The notes under the pieces: model-generated | Told to the model about the DNA's origin: nothing | The model's database searches: none | Seen by the model: only the letters and a program-made list of their open reading frames with translations | In this document: in pieces, positions 27,970 to 37,296 of the stretch | Layout: each line of letters starts with the position of its first letter | Numbering within the stretch: the first letter of the stretch is position 1 | DNA from: an uncultured Flavobacteriaceae bacterium | GTDB lineage: Bacteria > Bacteroidota > Bacteroidia > Flavobacteriales > Flavobacteriaceae | Direction of reading: 5' to 3' | NCBI GenBank assembly: GCA_943787365.1 | Contig: CALSMD010000008.1 | Location: 1 to 64,000 of the forward strand | Length of the DNA stretch: 64,000 bases | Program-made: the position numbers and the translations under genes

Positions 27970-28669
27970 AATTGATAAATAAGCCACGTGTTTGCATTTG
28001 AGCAATATTGCGTGTCCATCGGCTGTTAGGGTCGATGTCTCTTATGAGTTCATCCTGCATAGAAAAGACCCCTCGAATTGAGGGTGTAAATTTGAACCAC
28101 GTCAGGTAGAGGTCGATGCCAATTCCAAGTTCATAATACAGATTGTTTTTGGTAACTCTGAAAACCTCTTTACTATTGTCATCTGGGTTGTCTTGTTGAC
28201 TTGATAAGTTTAAGGCTGTTGAAATTCCCCCAACTAAAAATGGTTTGATATTGTTGATTCTTTTTGAGGATAATTTAACTAATAAAGGAACGTGAATAAA
28301 GGTCGATTGAATTTTACGAGTGAGGTCTTTATCTTCGAATGTAATGCCCGAAAAATAGGTTTTGCTATAGTTTAATTCTCGTCTCGAAATTACCAACCCC
28401 GGTTCTAGACGAATGTCGATATAGTCATTAATTCTAATGTTTCCGATAAGTCCTACATTAAACCCTGTGGATTTTAGTACTTGAATGTCCTTTACGTCTG
28501 TGTGGTAATCAAAATTATAATCATACACATTAAATCCTAAATAGTAGCCATAAGATAACCGTGCTTTGTCAAAATTCTCATTATTTAAAACGCGTTCTTT
28601 GCTAAAAAGCTGTGCGCTTGAAAATTGAATTGAACATAAAATAAAGAAGATTGCTAAAAGGTACTTCAT
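27956..28669 (-). CDS. porT: PorT-family outer-membrane protein of type IX secretion
   Basis: A 237-residue exported beta-barrel protein with signal peptide 'MKYLLAIFFILCSIQFSSAQ'. The family segments 'YLGFNVYDYNFDYHTDV', 'FNVGLIGNIRINDYIDIRLEPGLVISRREL', 'VPLLVKLSSKRINNIKPFLVGGI' and the closing 'RGLFINFTFQ' match PorT/SprT. This protein is needed for the type IX secretion system and gliding in Bacteroidota. It follows menG at 2 bp, the usual order in this lineage. The presence of porT implies that secreted enzymes may use T9SS, though no other T9SS gene is in view. Confidence 0.93.
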   Translation of the reverse strand: MKYLLAIFFILCSIQFSSAQLFSKERVLNNENFDKARLSYGYYLGFNVYDYNFDYHTDVKDIQVLKSTGFNVGLIGNIRINDYIDIRLEPGLVISRRELNYSKTYFSGITFEDKDLTRKIQSTFIHVPLLVKLSSKRINNIKPFLVGGISTALNLSSQQDNPDDNSKEVFRVTKNNLYYELGIGIDLYLTWFKFTPSIRGVFSMQDELIRDIDPNSRWTRNIAQMQTRGLFINFTFQ

Positions 28670-28671
28670 AC

Positions 28672-29403
28672 TTATTGTTTTGTTGCAGTATATATGGTAG
28701 CAACTCCAAATGTTTGTGGAAGGGCTTTCGAGTTTATAAACCCTATTTTATCCAAAATATTGTTAAAAGCAGCTCCATAAGGAAATTTAGAAGCTGATTT
28801 GCTTAAGTAAGTATAAGCCGATTTGTCCTTAGAAAACAGTTTTCCAACGAGCGGTAATAAAATATTTGAATGTAAATAATAACCTTGCTTGAAAGGAAAC
28901 TTTGTAGGAACAGATGTTTCTAAAACCACAAATACTCCGCCAGGTTTCAAAACCCTCAATATTTCGGTTAATCCTACTTCTAGATTTTCAAAATTTCGAA
29001 CGCCAAAGGCAACCGTAATTGCATCAAAAGAGTTGTCGTCAAAAGGAAGGTTTTCAGAATCACCAACCACCATATCAATAGTGTTATGAAGTTCTTTATT
29101 TAATATTTTTTTACGTCCTACTTCTAGCATGCCCTCACTAATATCCAATCCAATAATTTGAGATGCATTGGTTCGACTTAAATTAATCGCTAAATCTCCT
29201 GTACCCGTTGCTATATCAAGAATATTTTTTGGCTGGGTATCAGTAACAAGTTGAACTACTTTATTTCGCCATTTAATGTCAATTCCAAAAGAGATGACTC
29301 TGTTTAAACCATCATATTCATTAGAGATTGTATCAAACATTTTAGCGATTTGTTGTTTTTTTCCAAGCGCACTATCCTTATAAGGGGTAATTTTTTCTGA
29401 CAT
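28672..29403 (-). CDS. menG: Demethylmenaquinone/2-methoxy-polyprenylbenzoquinone methyltransferase
   Basis: Methylates demethylmenaquinone, the last step of menaquinone synthesis. The 243-residue class I SAM enzyme has 'KIAKMFDTISNEYDGLNRVISFG'-like opening motifs, SAM motif I 'LDIATGTGD' (62-70), 'GLDISEGMLEVGRKKI', 'DSENLPFDDNSFDAITVAFGVRNF' and 'LRVLKPGGVFVVLE', all UbiE/MenG signatures. The ATG at 29403 is favoured over an upstream in-frame start because it precedes the conserved 'PYKDSALGKK'. The Na+-NQR encoded further on would use the menaquinone. Confidence 0.95.
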   Translation of the reverse strand: MSEKITPYKDSALGKKQQIAKMFDTISNEYDGLNRVISFGIDIKWRNKVVQLVTDTQPKNILDIATGTGDLAINLSRTNASQIIGLDISEGMLEVGRKKILNKELHNTIDMVVGDSENLPFDDNSFDAITVAFGVRNFENLEVGLTEILRVLKPGGVFVVLETSVPTKFPFKQGYYLHSNILLPLVGKLFSKDKSAYTYLSKSASKFPYGAAFNNILDKIGFINSKALPQTFGVATIYTATKQ

Positions 29404-29475
29404 ATGTGGTGAGACCTTTCTTAATAATTTCAATGCAAAGAAATACAATTCATAAACAAATCCCTAAAAATAACG

Positions 29476-29483
29476 TATATTTG
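29476..29483 (+). promoter_or_regulatory. Putative -7 box for trkA (TATATTTG)
   Basis: TATATTTG matches TAnnTTTG and lies 24 bp before the trkA ATG in the divergent menG-trkA interval. A clear -33 element was not found. Confidence 0.5.
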
Positions 29484-29506
29484 AGCACTTTTTTAATTGA
29501 TAATTA

Positions 29507-30853
29507 ATGAAAATTATTATTGCCGGTGCTGGTGAAGTCGGGTTTCATTTAGCCAAACTTTTATCTTACGAATCACAAGAAATCACTCTTATTGATTTGA
29601 ATAAAGACAGTCTTGTTTTTGCAGACACGCATTTGGATATAAAAGTAATCAAAGGCGATGCAACTTCTATTTCTGTGTTGAAAGATGCACGTATTCTAAA
29701 TTCAGATTTATTTATTTCTGTAACTGCATCTGAAACTTCCAACATTACAGCTTGTGTTTTGGCAAAACAATTGGGTGCCAAACGCACTATTGCAAGAATT
29801 TCAAACCCAGAGTTTATAAACCATAAAGACGAAGTTGGTTTTACGAAATTTGGGATTGATGAGCTTATTTCACCAGAATCTTTAGCGGCAGCTGAAATTG
29901 AATTGTTACTAAGTCAGTCGGTATTTAATGACACCTATGAGTTTGAAGAAGGCGCCTTAACCATGCTTGGGTTGTCTCTTTCTAAAGATGCAAAAATCAT
30001 AAACAAATCTGTTAAAGTAGCAGCACAATTACTTTCAGACATCCATTTTATACCCATAGCTATTCAGAGGTTTGGATCTCATTTGACCATTATCCCTAGG
30101 GGAGATACTGTTTTTAAGGAAGGAGATCGAGTTGTTTTTATTACCTCCAAAGGAGGCGATGAAGAGTTGTGTAAACTCACTGGAAAGAAAAAAACAGAAA
30201 TTAAAGATATAATGATTTTAGGAGGTGGTAAAATTGGGTCTAAAACAGCTTTTGACCTCTCTAACAATTTCAATATTAAACTTGTCGAAAATATTAAAGA
30301 AAGGGCTTTTGATTTGGCAGAACAACTTCCAGACACCTTAGTGATTAATGGAGATGGTCGTAATGTTGCACTTTTAGATGAAGAAAACATCAAAGATATG
30401 GATGCTTTTATTTCTGTGACTGGAAATTCTGAGACTAACATCATGTCGTGTTTGGTTGCTAAATCTAAAGGTGTCAAAAAAACAATCGCATTGGTTGAGA
30501 ATATGGATTATTATGAGCTTTCGCACTCTATCGGCGTTGATACGCTTATCAATAAAAAGCTATTAGCGGCCAATAATATTTTTAGATATATCCGTAGGGG
30601 AGAAGTGGTTGCGATGACCAAGCTGAGCAATATGGAAGTAGAGCTACTTGAGTTTGTAGTGAAGCCAACATCCAAAATTTGTGATAAATATATTAAAGAA
30701 ACCGAATTCCCTTTATCCGCTATTATTGGAGGAGTGATTCGAAATGAAGAAGGTTTTATCGCCTTAGGAGACTTCAAAATCGTTTCTGGTGATCGAGTCG
30801 TGGTATGTTGCTTGCCTCAATCTATTAAAAAAATAGAGAGTTACTTTTACTAA
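29507..30853 (+). CDS. trkA: Trk potassium-uptake regulatory subunit TrkA
   Basis: The cytoplasmic NAD(H)/nucleotide-binding gating subunit of Trk potassium transporters. The 448-residue protein contains two RCK units. The first starts with 'IIIAGAGEVGFHLAKLL' and the second with 'IMILGGGKIGSKTAFDLS' at about residue 230. Each is followed by an RCK-C domain ('LTIIPRGDTVFKEGDRVVFI' and 'GFIALGDFKIVSGDRVVVCC'). The double-RCK layout and length are normal. It is 12 bp upstream of trkH, its channel partner. Confidence 0.96.
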   Translation: MKIIIAGAGEVGFHLAKLLSYESQEITLIDLNKDSLVFADTHLDIKVIKGDATSISVLKDARILNSDLFISVTASETSNITACVLAKQLGAKRTIARISNPEFINHKDEVGFTKFGIDELISPESLAAAEIELLLSQSVFNDTYEFEEGALTMLGLSLSKDAKIINKSVKVAAQLLSDIHFIPIAIQRFGSHLTIIPRGDTVFKEGDRVVFITSKGGDEELCKLTGKKKTEIKDIMILGGGKIGSKTAFDLSNNFNIKLVENIKERAFDLAEQLPDTLVINGDGRNVALLDEENIKDMDAFISVTGNSETNIMSCLVAKSKGVKKTIALVENMDYYELSHSIGVDTLINKKLLAANNIFRYIRRGEVVAMTKLSNMEVELLEFVVKPTSKICDKYIKETEFPLSAIIGGVIRNEEGFIALGDFKIVSGDRVVVCCLPQSIKKIESYFY

Positions 30854-30865
30854 CACCATCTGTTA

Positions 30866-32362
30866 ATGAAACTCAATTATAAAATTATAATTTACTTTTT
30901 TGGGCTCTTGCTGCTGTTTAATGGTAGTTTTATGTTGTTAGCGGCACTCTTAAGTTTTTGTTATAAAGACGGTGCAACTTTTAACTTATTTCTAACGGGT
31001 ATTTCTGTGTTGCTATTTGGAGTGTTGGTTATGTTTTGCACTAAGAATCACACTAAAGAAATGAACAAACGTGAAGGTTATTTGGTGGTTACCTTTGGTT
31101 GGATTGTGATGACCTTGTCGGGAACACTTCCGTACCTATTCACCGGAGCTATTCCAGAGTTCACAAATGCTATTTTTGAAACGATTTCGGGATATACCAC
31201 AACGGGCTCTACAATTTTAAATGATATAGAATCACTTCCTAAAGGGATCTTATTTTGGAGAAGTCTTACACATTGGATTGGAGGTATGGGAATTATTGTA
31301 TTAGCTATTGCGATTTTACCACTTTTAGGAATTGGAGGTATGCAGCTTTTTGTTGCAGAAGCACCCGGCCCTAGTGCTGATAAATTACATCCCAGAATTA
31401 CAGATACAGCAAAACGATTGTGGCTTATTTATTTTGGATATACTGCTGCCGAAACTTTATTTTTATCGCTTGCAGGTATGTCCTTTTTTGATGCGCTTAA
31501 TCATTCTATGAGCACCCTCTCTACAGGAGGGTTTTCAACTAAAAATGCAAGTTTGTCACATTGGAATGATTCTCCAATGATACAGTATATTGTCATTTTG
31601 TTTATGTTTTTAGCGGGAACCAATTTTGTGTTGAGTTATTTCGCATTCAAAGGAAATGTAAGAAAAGTCGTAAGGGATGAAGAATTTAAATTGTATTTTA
31701 AATTTATAGTGATTTTCACACTAATTATTGGTGGGATTCTGTATTTCAATTCTTCATTAGATACAACTTCAGCGTTCGATCATCCCATGGTTTGGGGGGG
31801 TGGTGAAGGGTCTTTTAGACATGCCCTTTTTCAAGTGGTAGCCATTGTTACTACCACTGGGTTCGTTTCGGCAGACTATACCTTGTGGGCACCCTTTTTA
31901 CTTGTATTTTTCTTTGGATTGATGTTTTTAGGAGGGTCTGCAGGAAGTACCTCGGGAGGTGTAAAAATTGTACGTCATTTGGTGCTTATTAAAAATGGAT
32001 TTTTAGAATTTAAACGCAGTTTGCATCCAAGTGCAATCTTGCCTGTTCGTTATAATAATAAATCTGTTTCAGGCGAAATTGTGTTTAATGTGCTCGGATT
32101 CTTTATCCTCTATATGCTATCTTTTATTGTGGGGTCTTTGGGATTTGCATTTTTGGGTCTTGACTTTCAATCCGCCATTGGTGTTGCTGCCTCAAGTTTA
32201 GGAAACGTTGGACCTGCTCTCGGAGAATTTGGGCCGTCTCACAACTTTTTTGAAATGCCTGCAGCTGGAAAATGGTGGGCAGCTTTCTTAATGCTTATCG
32301 GACGTTTAGAACTGTTTACAGTCCTTATTTTATTGACTCCTTTCTTCTGGAGAAATCGATAA
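30866..32362 (+). CDS. trkH: Trk potassium-uptake channel subunit TrkH
   Basis: A 498-residue inner-membrane potassium transporter with four pore-loop repeats. The filter segments are visible as 'SGYTTTGSTILN', 'STLSTGGFSTKN', 'VATTTGFVSADY'-like 'IVTTTGFVSADY', and 'ASSLGNVGPALGEFG'. The central 'GGMGIIVLAIAILPLLGIGG' and 'GGSAGSTSGGVKIVRH' segments are also family marks. It forms an operon with trkA and is followed by a probable terminator. Confidence 0.96.
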   Translation: MKLNYKIIIYFFGLLLLFNGSFMLLAALLSFCYKDGATFNLFLTGISVLLFGVLVMFCTKNHTKEMNKREGYLVVTFGWIVMTLSGTLPYLFTGAIPEFTNAIFETISGYTTTGSTILNDIESLPKGILFWRSLTHWIGGMGIIVLAIAILPLLGIGGMQLFVAEAPGPSADKLHPRITDTAKRLWLIYFGYTAAETLFLSLAGMSFFDALNHSMSTLSTGGFSTKNASLSHWNDSPMIQYIVILFMFLAGTNFVLSYFAFKGNVRKVVRDEEFKLYFKFIVIFTLIIGGILYFNSSLDTTSAFDHPMVWGGGEGSFRHALFQVVAIVTTTGFVSADYTLWAPFLLVFFFGLMFLGGSAGSTSGGVKIVRHLVLIKNGFLEFKRSLHPSAILPVRYNNKSVSGEIVFNVLGFFILYMLSFIVGSLGFAFLGLDFQSAIGVAASSLGNVGPALGEFGPSHNFFEMPAAGKWWAAFLMLIGRLELFTVLILLTPFFWRNR

Positions 32363-32366
32363 AACG

Positions 32367-32391
32367 AGCTGTTTTAGCTCACAGCTTTTTT
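32367..32391 (+). terminator. Probable terminator after trkH
   Basis: AGCTGT (32367-32372) pairs with ACAGCT (32381-32386) and is followed by a run of six T residues. The left arm lies outside the aminotransferase gene and the right arm overlaps its 3' end on the other strand. Confidence 0.5.
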
Positions 32392-33561
32392 AATACGATT
32401 GATAGCTTCAATAATTTGATCTTGAGACGCTGCGTAAGATATACGGATACAATTTGGATTTCCAAACGCATCTCCTGTAACGGTTGCAACAAGAGCAGCT
32501 TCTAATAAATAAAGCGAAAAGTCCGTCGCATTTTTAATAAGCGTACCATTAAGTGTTTTGCCAAAAAATGCAGATACATCTGGGAATACATAAAAAGCAC
32601 CCTCAGGGGTGTTGCATGTAAATCCATCAATATCTTTTAATAATCCAAGAATCAAATCACGACGAACTTTAAACTCGTCAATCATGTACTGAACTTTTGT
32701 AGGCGATGCTTCTAAGGCCGTAATGACGGCACGTTGAGCGATACAATTTGCACCACTTGTAATCTGTCCTTGCATTTTGTTACACGCACGTGCAATCGCT
32801 TCTGGCGCTCCCAGAAACCCAATACGCCATCCCGTCATTGCAAAGGCTTTTGATACTCCATTAACAGTAATGGTTCGGTCGTACATATCTTCAAATTCAG
32901 CCATGCTTGCATGGCCACCAACAAAATTGATATGCTCATATATTTCGTCTGAAACGATGTAAATATTTGGGTGATTTTTTAACACATCTGCCAATGCTCT
33001 CAATTCGGATTTGCTATAAACAGATCCACTAGGGTTACAAGGGGAGCTAAACCAAATCATTTTTGTTTTTAGTGTAATAGCAGCTTCGAGTTGTTGAGGC
33101 GTCATTTTGAAGTCGTTCTCTATAGAGGTCATCACTTCAACAGGAACTCCATCAGAAAGCTTTACAATATCAGCATAACTTACCCAGTAAGGGCAGGGTA
33201 AGATAACCTCGTCACCTTCGTTGAGCATAACCAATGCAACATTAGCTAAACATTGTTTTGCTCCTGTTGAAACTACTATTTGTGACGGTTGATAGTTGAG
33301 GTTGTTGTCACGCTTAAATTTGGTGATGATGGCTTGTTTTAATTCGACATACCCATCTACTGGAGTGTATGAATTATAGTTTTCATCAACGGCTGTCTTA
33401 GCAGCCTCTTTAATGAAATCTGGGGTATTAAAGTCTGGTTCTCCCAAACTTAATCCTATAATATCTTTGCCTTCGGCTTTTAATTCTCTTGCTTTGGCCG
33501 CCATCGCTAAGGTTGCTGACGTGGCCATGTTTAAAATTCTGTTAGAAAGTAATTGGTTCAT
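32374..33561 (-). CDS. aspC: Class I PLP-dependent aminotransferase (aspartate aminotransferase-like)
   Basis: A 395-residue fold-type I transaminase, probably aspartate/2-oxoglutarate. Visible motifs are 'GLSLGEPDFNTPDFIKEA', 'YTPVDGYVELKQAI', 'STGAKQCLANVAL', 'NPSGSVYSK', 'IVSDEIYEHINF', the PLP-binding Lys238 in 'NGVSKAFAMTGWRIGFL', and the C-terminal carboxylate-binding Arg in 'CIRISYAAS'. Subgroup Ib membership makes aspartate likely, but prephenate or other substrates are possible. It lies 2 bp after the desaturase gene on the same strand. Confidence 0.9.
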   Translation of the reverse strand: MNQLLSNRILNMATSATLAMAAKARELKAEGKDIIGLSLGEPDFNTPDFIKEAAKTAVDENYNSYTPVDGYVELKQAIITKFKRDNNLNYQPSQIVVSTGAKQCLANVALVMLNEGDEVILPCPYWVSYADIVKLSDGVPVEVMTSIENDFKMTPQQLEAAITLKTKMIWFSSPCNPSGSVYSKSELRALADVLKNHPNIYIVSDEIYEHINFVGGHASMAEFEDMYDRTITVNGVSKAFAMTGWRIGFLGAPEAIARACNKMQGQITSGANCIAQRAVITALEASPTKVQYMIDEFKVRRDLILGLLKDIDGFTCNTPEGAFYVFPDVSAFFGKTLNGTLIKNATDFSLYLLEAALVATVTGDAFGNPNCIRISYAASQDQIIEAINRIKKAVS

Positions 33562-33563
33562 TA

Positions 33564-34664
33564 TTATGCTTGTAATAAGGGTTTTGTGCCCATTTCTTTT
33601 AGATATCTAAAATGGGCTATGATTGCTTTTCTTGTGGTTTCAAATTCGTTGTAGGGTAAGTTAAATTCTTTTGCAGTTTTTTTTACAATTTCAGCAATTT
33701 TACCATAATGGATGTGTGATATATTTGGGAAAATATGATGTTCTACTTGATGGTTCAATCCTCCTGTGAACCAGTTTATCAATCTGTTTTTTGGTGAAAA
33801 GTTAACGGTTGTTTTAAGTTGATGAATCGCCCATGTGTTTTTCATACTGCCATCAGTTTCTGGCATTGGCATTTCTGCCTCGTCCATAACATGTGCCAAT
33901 TGAAATACAATACTGAGTATTAGTCCAGCTGTATAATGCATTACAAAAAATCCTATTAAAACTTTGTACCAAGCCATATCTAAAATCAACATTGGAAGTA
34001 CAATCCATAAACTTAAATAAATCACTTTAGAAATTACGAGAGTACTCCAATTTAAGAATGGATTTGGAAATTTTCCGTAAGAAAGTTTACGTTTCATATA
34101 CCGTTTCATCTGTAAAAAATCAGTGGTAATAGCCCAATTGATAGTTAATAAACCATATAATAAAACAGAGTAAATATGCTGAAATTTGTGGTAACTTCTC
34201 CATTCGGCATGTTTACTGAATCGCAATATACGTCCGGCATCTAGATCTTCATCATGTCCATGAATATTAGTGTAGGTATGGTGCAATACATTGTGTTGAA
34301 CTTTCCAATTATAAACATTTCCTGCAAGGATGTAAATACTTCCTCCCATAATATTATTGATCCATGATTTATTTGAAAAGGATCCATGATTTCCATCATG
34401 CATAACATTCATGCCAACCCCAGCCATGCCAATCCCCATCACAACTGTAAATAAAATTTGGAGCCATCCAGGTATATTTATTGTGAGGATCAAAAAATAA
34501 GGCACTAAAAAAATTGAAAACATCACAATGGTTTTGACCCAAAGTTTCCAATTTCCTGAACGTTTAATTTTATTTTCTTTAAAATAATTATTAACTCTAC
34601 TATTTAAAGTTTTAAAAAACTTAGCGGAATCTTTTCTCGAAAATGTGATTGTTGATTTTGTCAT
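33564..34664 (-). CDS. Membrane fatty-acid/acyl-CoA desaturase
   Basis: A 366-residue di-iron membrane desaturase. All three histidine boxes are present: 'HDGNHGS' (about 89-95), 'HNVLHHTY' (124-131), and 'NHQVEHHIFP' near the C-terminus. Hydrophobic pairs of helices lie at about 45-85 and 180-245. The HQVEHH third box groups it with front-end/linoleoyl-CoA-type desaturases rather than simple delta-9 enzymes. It likely adjusts membrane fluidity. Regiospecificity cannot be read from the sequence. Confidence 0.88.
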   Translation of the reverse strand: MTKSTITFSRKDSAKFFKTLNSRVNNYFKENKIKRSGNWKLWVKTIVMFSIFLVPYFLILTINIPGWLQILFTVVMGIGMAGVGMNVMHDGNHGSFSNKSWINNIMGGSIYILAGNVYNWKVQHNVLHHTYTNIHGHDEDLDAGRILRFSKHAEWRSYHKFQHIYSVLLYGLLTINWAITTDFLQMKRYMKRKLSYGKFPNPFLNWSTLVISKVIYLSLWIVLPMLILDMAWYKVLIGFFVMHYTAGLILSIVFQLAHVMDEAEMPMPETDGSMKNTWAIHQLKTTVNFSPKNRLINWFTGGLNHQVEHHIFPNISHIHYGKIAEIVKKTAKEFNLPYNEFETTRKAIIAHFRYLKEMGTKPLLQA

Positions 34665-34760
34665 GGGCTGCTTTTATTATCACTTATAAAATATTAATCA
34701 AATGTAAATAATAAAAAAGTTTAGAGCGAGAGAATTTACAATATTTAACATATTAATGGC

Positions 34761-34768
34761 TATTTTTG
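34761..34768 (+). promoter_or_regulatory. Putative -7 box for rsmG (TATTTTTG)
   Basis: TATTTTTG matches TAnnTTTG and ends 18 bp before the rsmG ATG (34787). This would give a leader of about 10-15 nt. It also argues against a TTG start at 34766, which would lie inside the box. Confidence 0.5.
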
Positions 34769-34786
34769 CAGAAAACATACCAAGTC

Positions 34787-35416
34787 ATGCTTTTAATTCA
34801 GAAATATTTCCCACATCTTACGGATATTCAGCTCAAGCAGTTTGAAGCATTGCAAGGACTTTATGAGGATTGGAATTCGCAGATTAATGTCATTTCCCGA
34901 AAAGATATAGAAGCATTGTACTTACGTCATGTACTACATTCTTTAGCCATCGCAAAATTAATCCAATTTAAATCTGGGGCAAAAATTTTAGATATTGGTA
35001 CAGGAGGTGGGTTTCCTGGAGTTCCGTTAGCAATTTTATTTCCTGATGTTACATTTCATTTGGTTGACAGTATCAATAAAAAGTTAAAGGTAGTCAATGG
35101 AGTAGCAGAGAGCTTAGGTTTAGAGAATATATACACCACGCATGCTCGGGCTGAGTCGATTCAAGGACACTATGATTTTATTATTAGTCGTGCTGTAACC
35201 AATATGACAGATTTTGTGGGATGGATTAAAAATAGAGTTGCCAAAAAAAGTGTACATCCTCTTAAAAATGGCATTCTTTATCTTAAAGGGGGCGATTTAA
35301 CAGAAGAACTTAAGCTTTATACAAAAGCAACTCTGTATGATTTAAGTGATTATTTTGAAGAAGATTTCTTTGAAACCAAAAAAATCGTGCATCTCCTGCT
35401 TAAATATAAAGGTTGA
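34787..35416 (+). CDS. rsmG: 16S rRNA (guanine-527-N7)-methyltransferase
   Basis: Methylates G527 of 16S rRNA. The 209-residue protein has 'EALQGLYEDWNSQINVISRKDIEALYLRHVLHSLAIAKL' and SAM motif I 'ILDIGTGGGFPGVPLAILFP'. 'HLVDSINKKLKVVNGVAESLGL' follows, and 'FIISRAVTNMTDFVGWIKN' is the catalytic-region motif. The ATG at 34787 gives the family N-terminus. Confidence 0.95.
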   Translation: MLLIQKYFPHLTDIQLKQFEALQGLYEDWNSQINVISRKDIEALYLRHVLHSLAIAKLIQFKSGAKILDIGTGGGFPGVPLAILFPDVTFHLVDSINKKLKVVNGVAESLGLENIYTTHARAESIQGHYDFIISRAVTNMTDFVGWIKNRVAKKSVHPLKNGILYLKGGDLTEELKLYTKATLYDLSDYFEEDFFETKKIVHLLLKYKG

Positions 35417-35420
35417 TCGC

Positions 35421-37199
35421 CTAAAACGTACTCACTAAATTAAGCGTCACTCCTGTGTTTTTACTAACGGGTCTACAAACACCTCCTACACAAAGTAATC
35501 CTCCACGCTGACGTCCATAATTAATCCCCACACGTGTGGACCCCTTAGTATAGCTCCCTCCTAAGTTAAAGAAATGAATTTTTGTGTTTTCAGTATTTTT
35601 ACTATCCTCATAATTATAAGAGTCATTTAGATACACTCCAAACTTAGAATTAAAAAAATATTCTAGTGTGCCACCCGCCCAATTTCTGGCATCATCATTT
35701 GTAGAGAGGTGCTGTAACTCCAGTCGAACGGATTTACCACCTTGAAATTTATAAGTGCTTTCTGCAATTCCAATCCAAGCATTTACAAAACCATCTGCTC
35801 CTTTAGATTCTAAAAATCCTTGATTATAACTAAAGTTAATATAGGTGAAAATTGATTTTAATTTTGGTGTCCATTTTTTTCGTAGTTCTGCATTAATTTC
35901 AGAGTACAACTTATTGTCAAAATTCAATAATTCTGTTTCGTAAGTTAAATCATCTCCAACAAAATAAGGAGTTCCAGAAGGGTCGGTGTAGTTTGATTTT
36001 AAATTTGCCCAATACGACCAATTTAAACTCAGTTTTGTACCATATTTTCCCCCCAAAAGAGTTCCTTTTTTAATGTTATAAAATAGATCTAAAGACTCTC
36101 CAATTTCACCAGATTTGACTAATGGAAATTCATAATTTTCGATTACTAAGCCTGGTTGCGATTGATATAAATAAATATTAGCGAGTGTATAGTCGTGTTG
36201 TTTTGTAAGTGCAGGTATGTAGTTTAGACTCATCTGATTTGTTGGATTGTTGTTAAGGTTTAAAGCACTTTTTTCTGAGAAAAAACGCATATTTTCAAGT
36301 CTTCTAAATGTGGATCCAATTCCAAATCCTTTTTGAGAATACCCAATATTCCATGTGATGGCATTTCCATTAAATAATGCTTTTTCTGAAAATGACACTA
36401 TATTTGGGATGAAGTTATTGAGTCGTGCATTTTCAGTCTTATATATGAATTCAAAATTTGTGTATATGTTTTTATATTCTAAATCAAGCTGTGCTCCAAA
36501 AGCATTCACCATTTCAGGAATTTTAACTGTAGCATTAGGATTGGGAGTTTCGTAAGAGTAATCTTCTTGTTTTCCTACATAACTTAATCCAAGTTGCAAG
36601 GTATTCAGACGCTCTATTTGAAGTGCATCCGCAATGTCAAATTGAGTTTCAAACCCAAAAATATTGGAATCTGATACCTCAAACCCTTTGCGTTGCTTGC
36701 CATAAAGTGCTGTCAATCTTAAATAACTTGTTGGGTCGTAAACAATTTTACCACCTCTAAGAGCATTGTTTGCTCCAAGAGCCCGGTCCTCCCAAGCACG
36801 TAAAATAAGCCCACTTCCAAACTGAGCATAGTAATACCCAAGGGTAAGGTCTAATTTTTTAGTCCTATAGTTAAGATAGAATGTTCCTAAGCCAATCTCT
36901 TTATCAAACAATCTACTGTAATTCAATAAGGGTTCTGGCATATAACTTTCTAATTGAAAACCGCTAGAAAAACGTTCTGAAATTTGATAATCGATTCTTA
37001 GATAACTATTTGCTCTTAATTTTTCATCTTCATCAAAGTCGCCAGTTTTGTCATCATTCAAATACCATTGTGAATTAGATTCAAAACCAACATTGAGGCG
37101 TTCTTTTATTTTGTCAAAACTGTTTTTTTCATCTGTTTTTTGTGAATGTACTGCTACTGAGGTAAAAAAAACAAGGACTGCGAGGATTAGTTTATTCAT
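35421..37199 (-). CDS. Outer-membrane beta-barrel protein of the DUF6029 family
   Basis: A 592-residue exported protein. The signal peptide is 'LILAVLVFFTSVAVHSQ', and the mature chain is made of alternating aromatic/hydrophilic strands such as 'YYYAQFGSGLILRAWEDRAL', 'TNFEFIYKTENARL' and 'KLSLNWSYWANLKSNYTDP', ending in 'TGVTLNLVSTF' with a C-terminal Phe. 'GLLCVGGVCRPVSKNTG' near the end contains two cysteines. Function is unknown. In this lineage such genes stand beside a TlpA-like thioredoxin and an Omp28 lipoprotein, and both are next to it here, although the Omp28 gene is broken. Confidence 0.75.
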   Translation of the reverse strand: MNKLILAVLVFFTSVAVHSQKTDEKNSFDKIKERLNVGFESNSQWYLNDDKTGDFDEDEKLRANSYLRIDYQISERFSSGFQLESYMPEPLLNYSRLFDKEIGLGTFYLNYRTKKLDLTLGYYYAQFGSGLILRAWEDRALGANNALRGGKIVYDPTSYLRLTALYGKQRKGFEVSDSNIFGFETQFDIADALQIERLNTLQLGLSYVGKQEDYSYETPNPNATVKIPEMVNAFGAQLDLEYKNIYTNFEFIYKTENARLNNFIPNIVSFSEKALFNGNAITWNIGYSQKGFGIGSTFRRLENMRFFSEKSALNLNNNPTNQMSLNYIPALTKQHDYTLANIYLYQSQPGLVIENYEFPLVKSGEIGESLDLFYNIKKGTLLGGKYGTKLSLNWSYWANLKSNYTDPSGTPYFVGDDLTYETELLNFDNKLYSEINAELRKKWTPKLKSIFTYINFSYNQGFLESKGADGFVNAWIGIAESTYKFQGGKSVRLELQHLSTNDDARNWAGGTLEYFFNSKFGVYLNDSYNYEDSKNTENTKIHFFNLGGSYTKGSTRVGINYGRQRGGLLCVGGVCRPVSKNTGVTLNLVSTF

Positions 37200-37296
37200 T
37201 ATTAATGTGCTTTAATTTTTTTGAGTAAAATAGTAATTGAGAAGTACTATTGCACCTCTCTCGGTTTTGATTGTATGATGTAAAACTACAAAAGGT

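Noticed and set aside
34766-34786. TTG start seven codons upstream of rsmG
   Set aside because: It would lie inside the TATTTTTG promoter box; the ATG at 34787 matches the family N-terminus.
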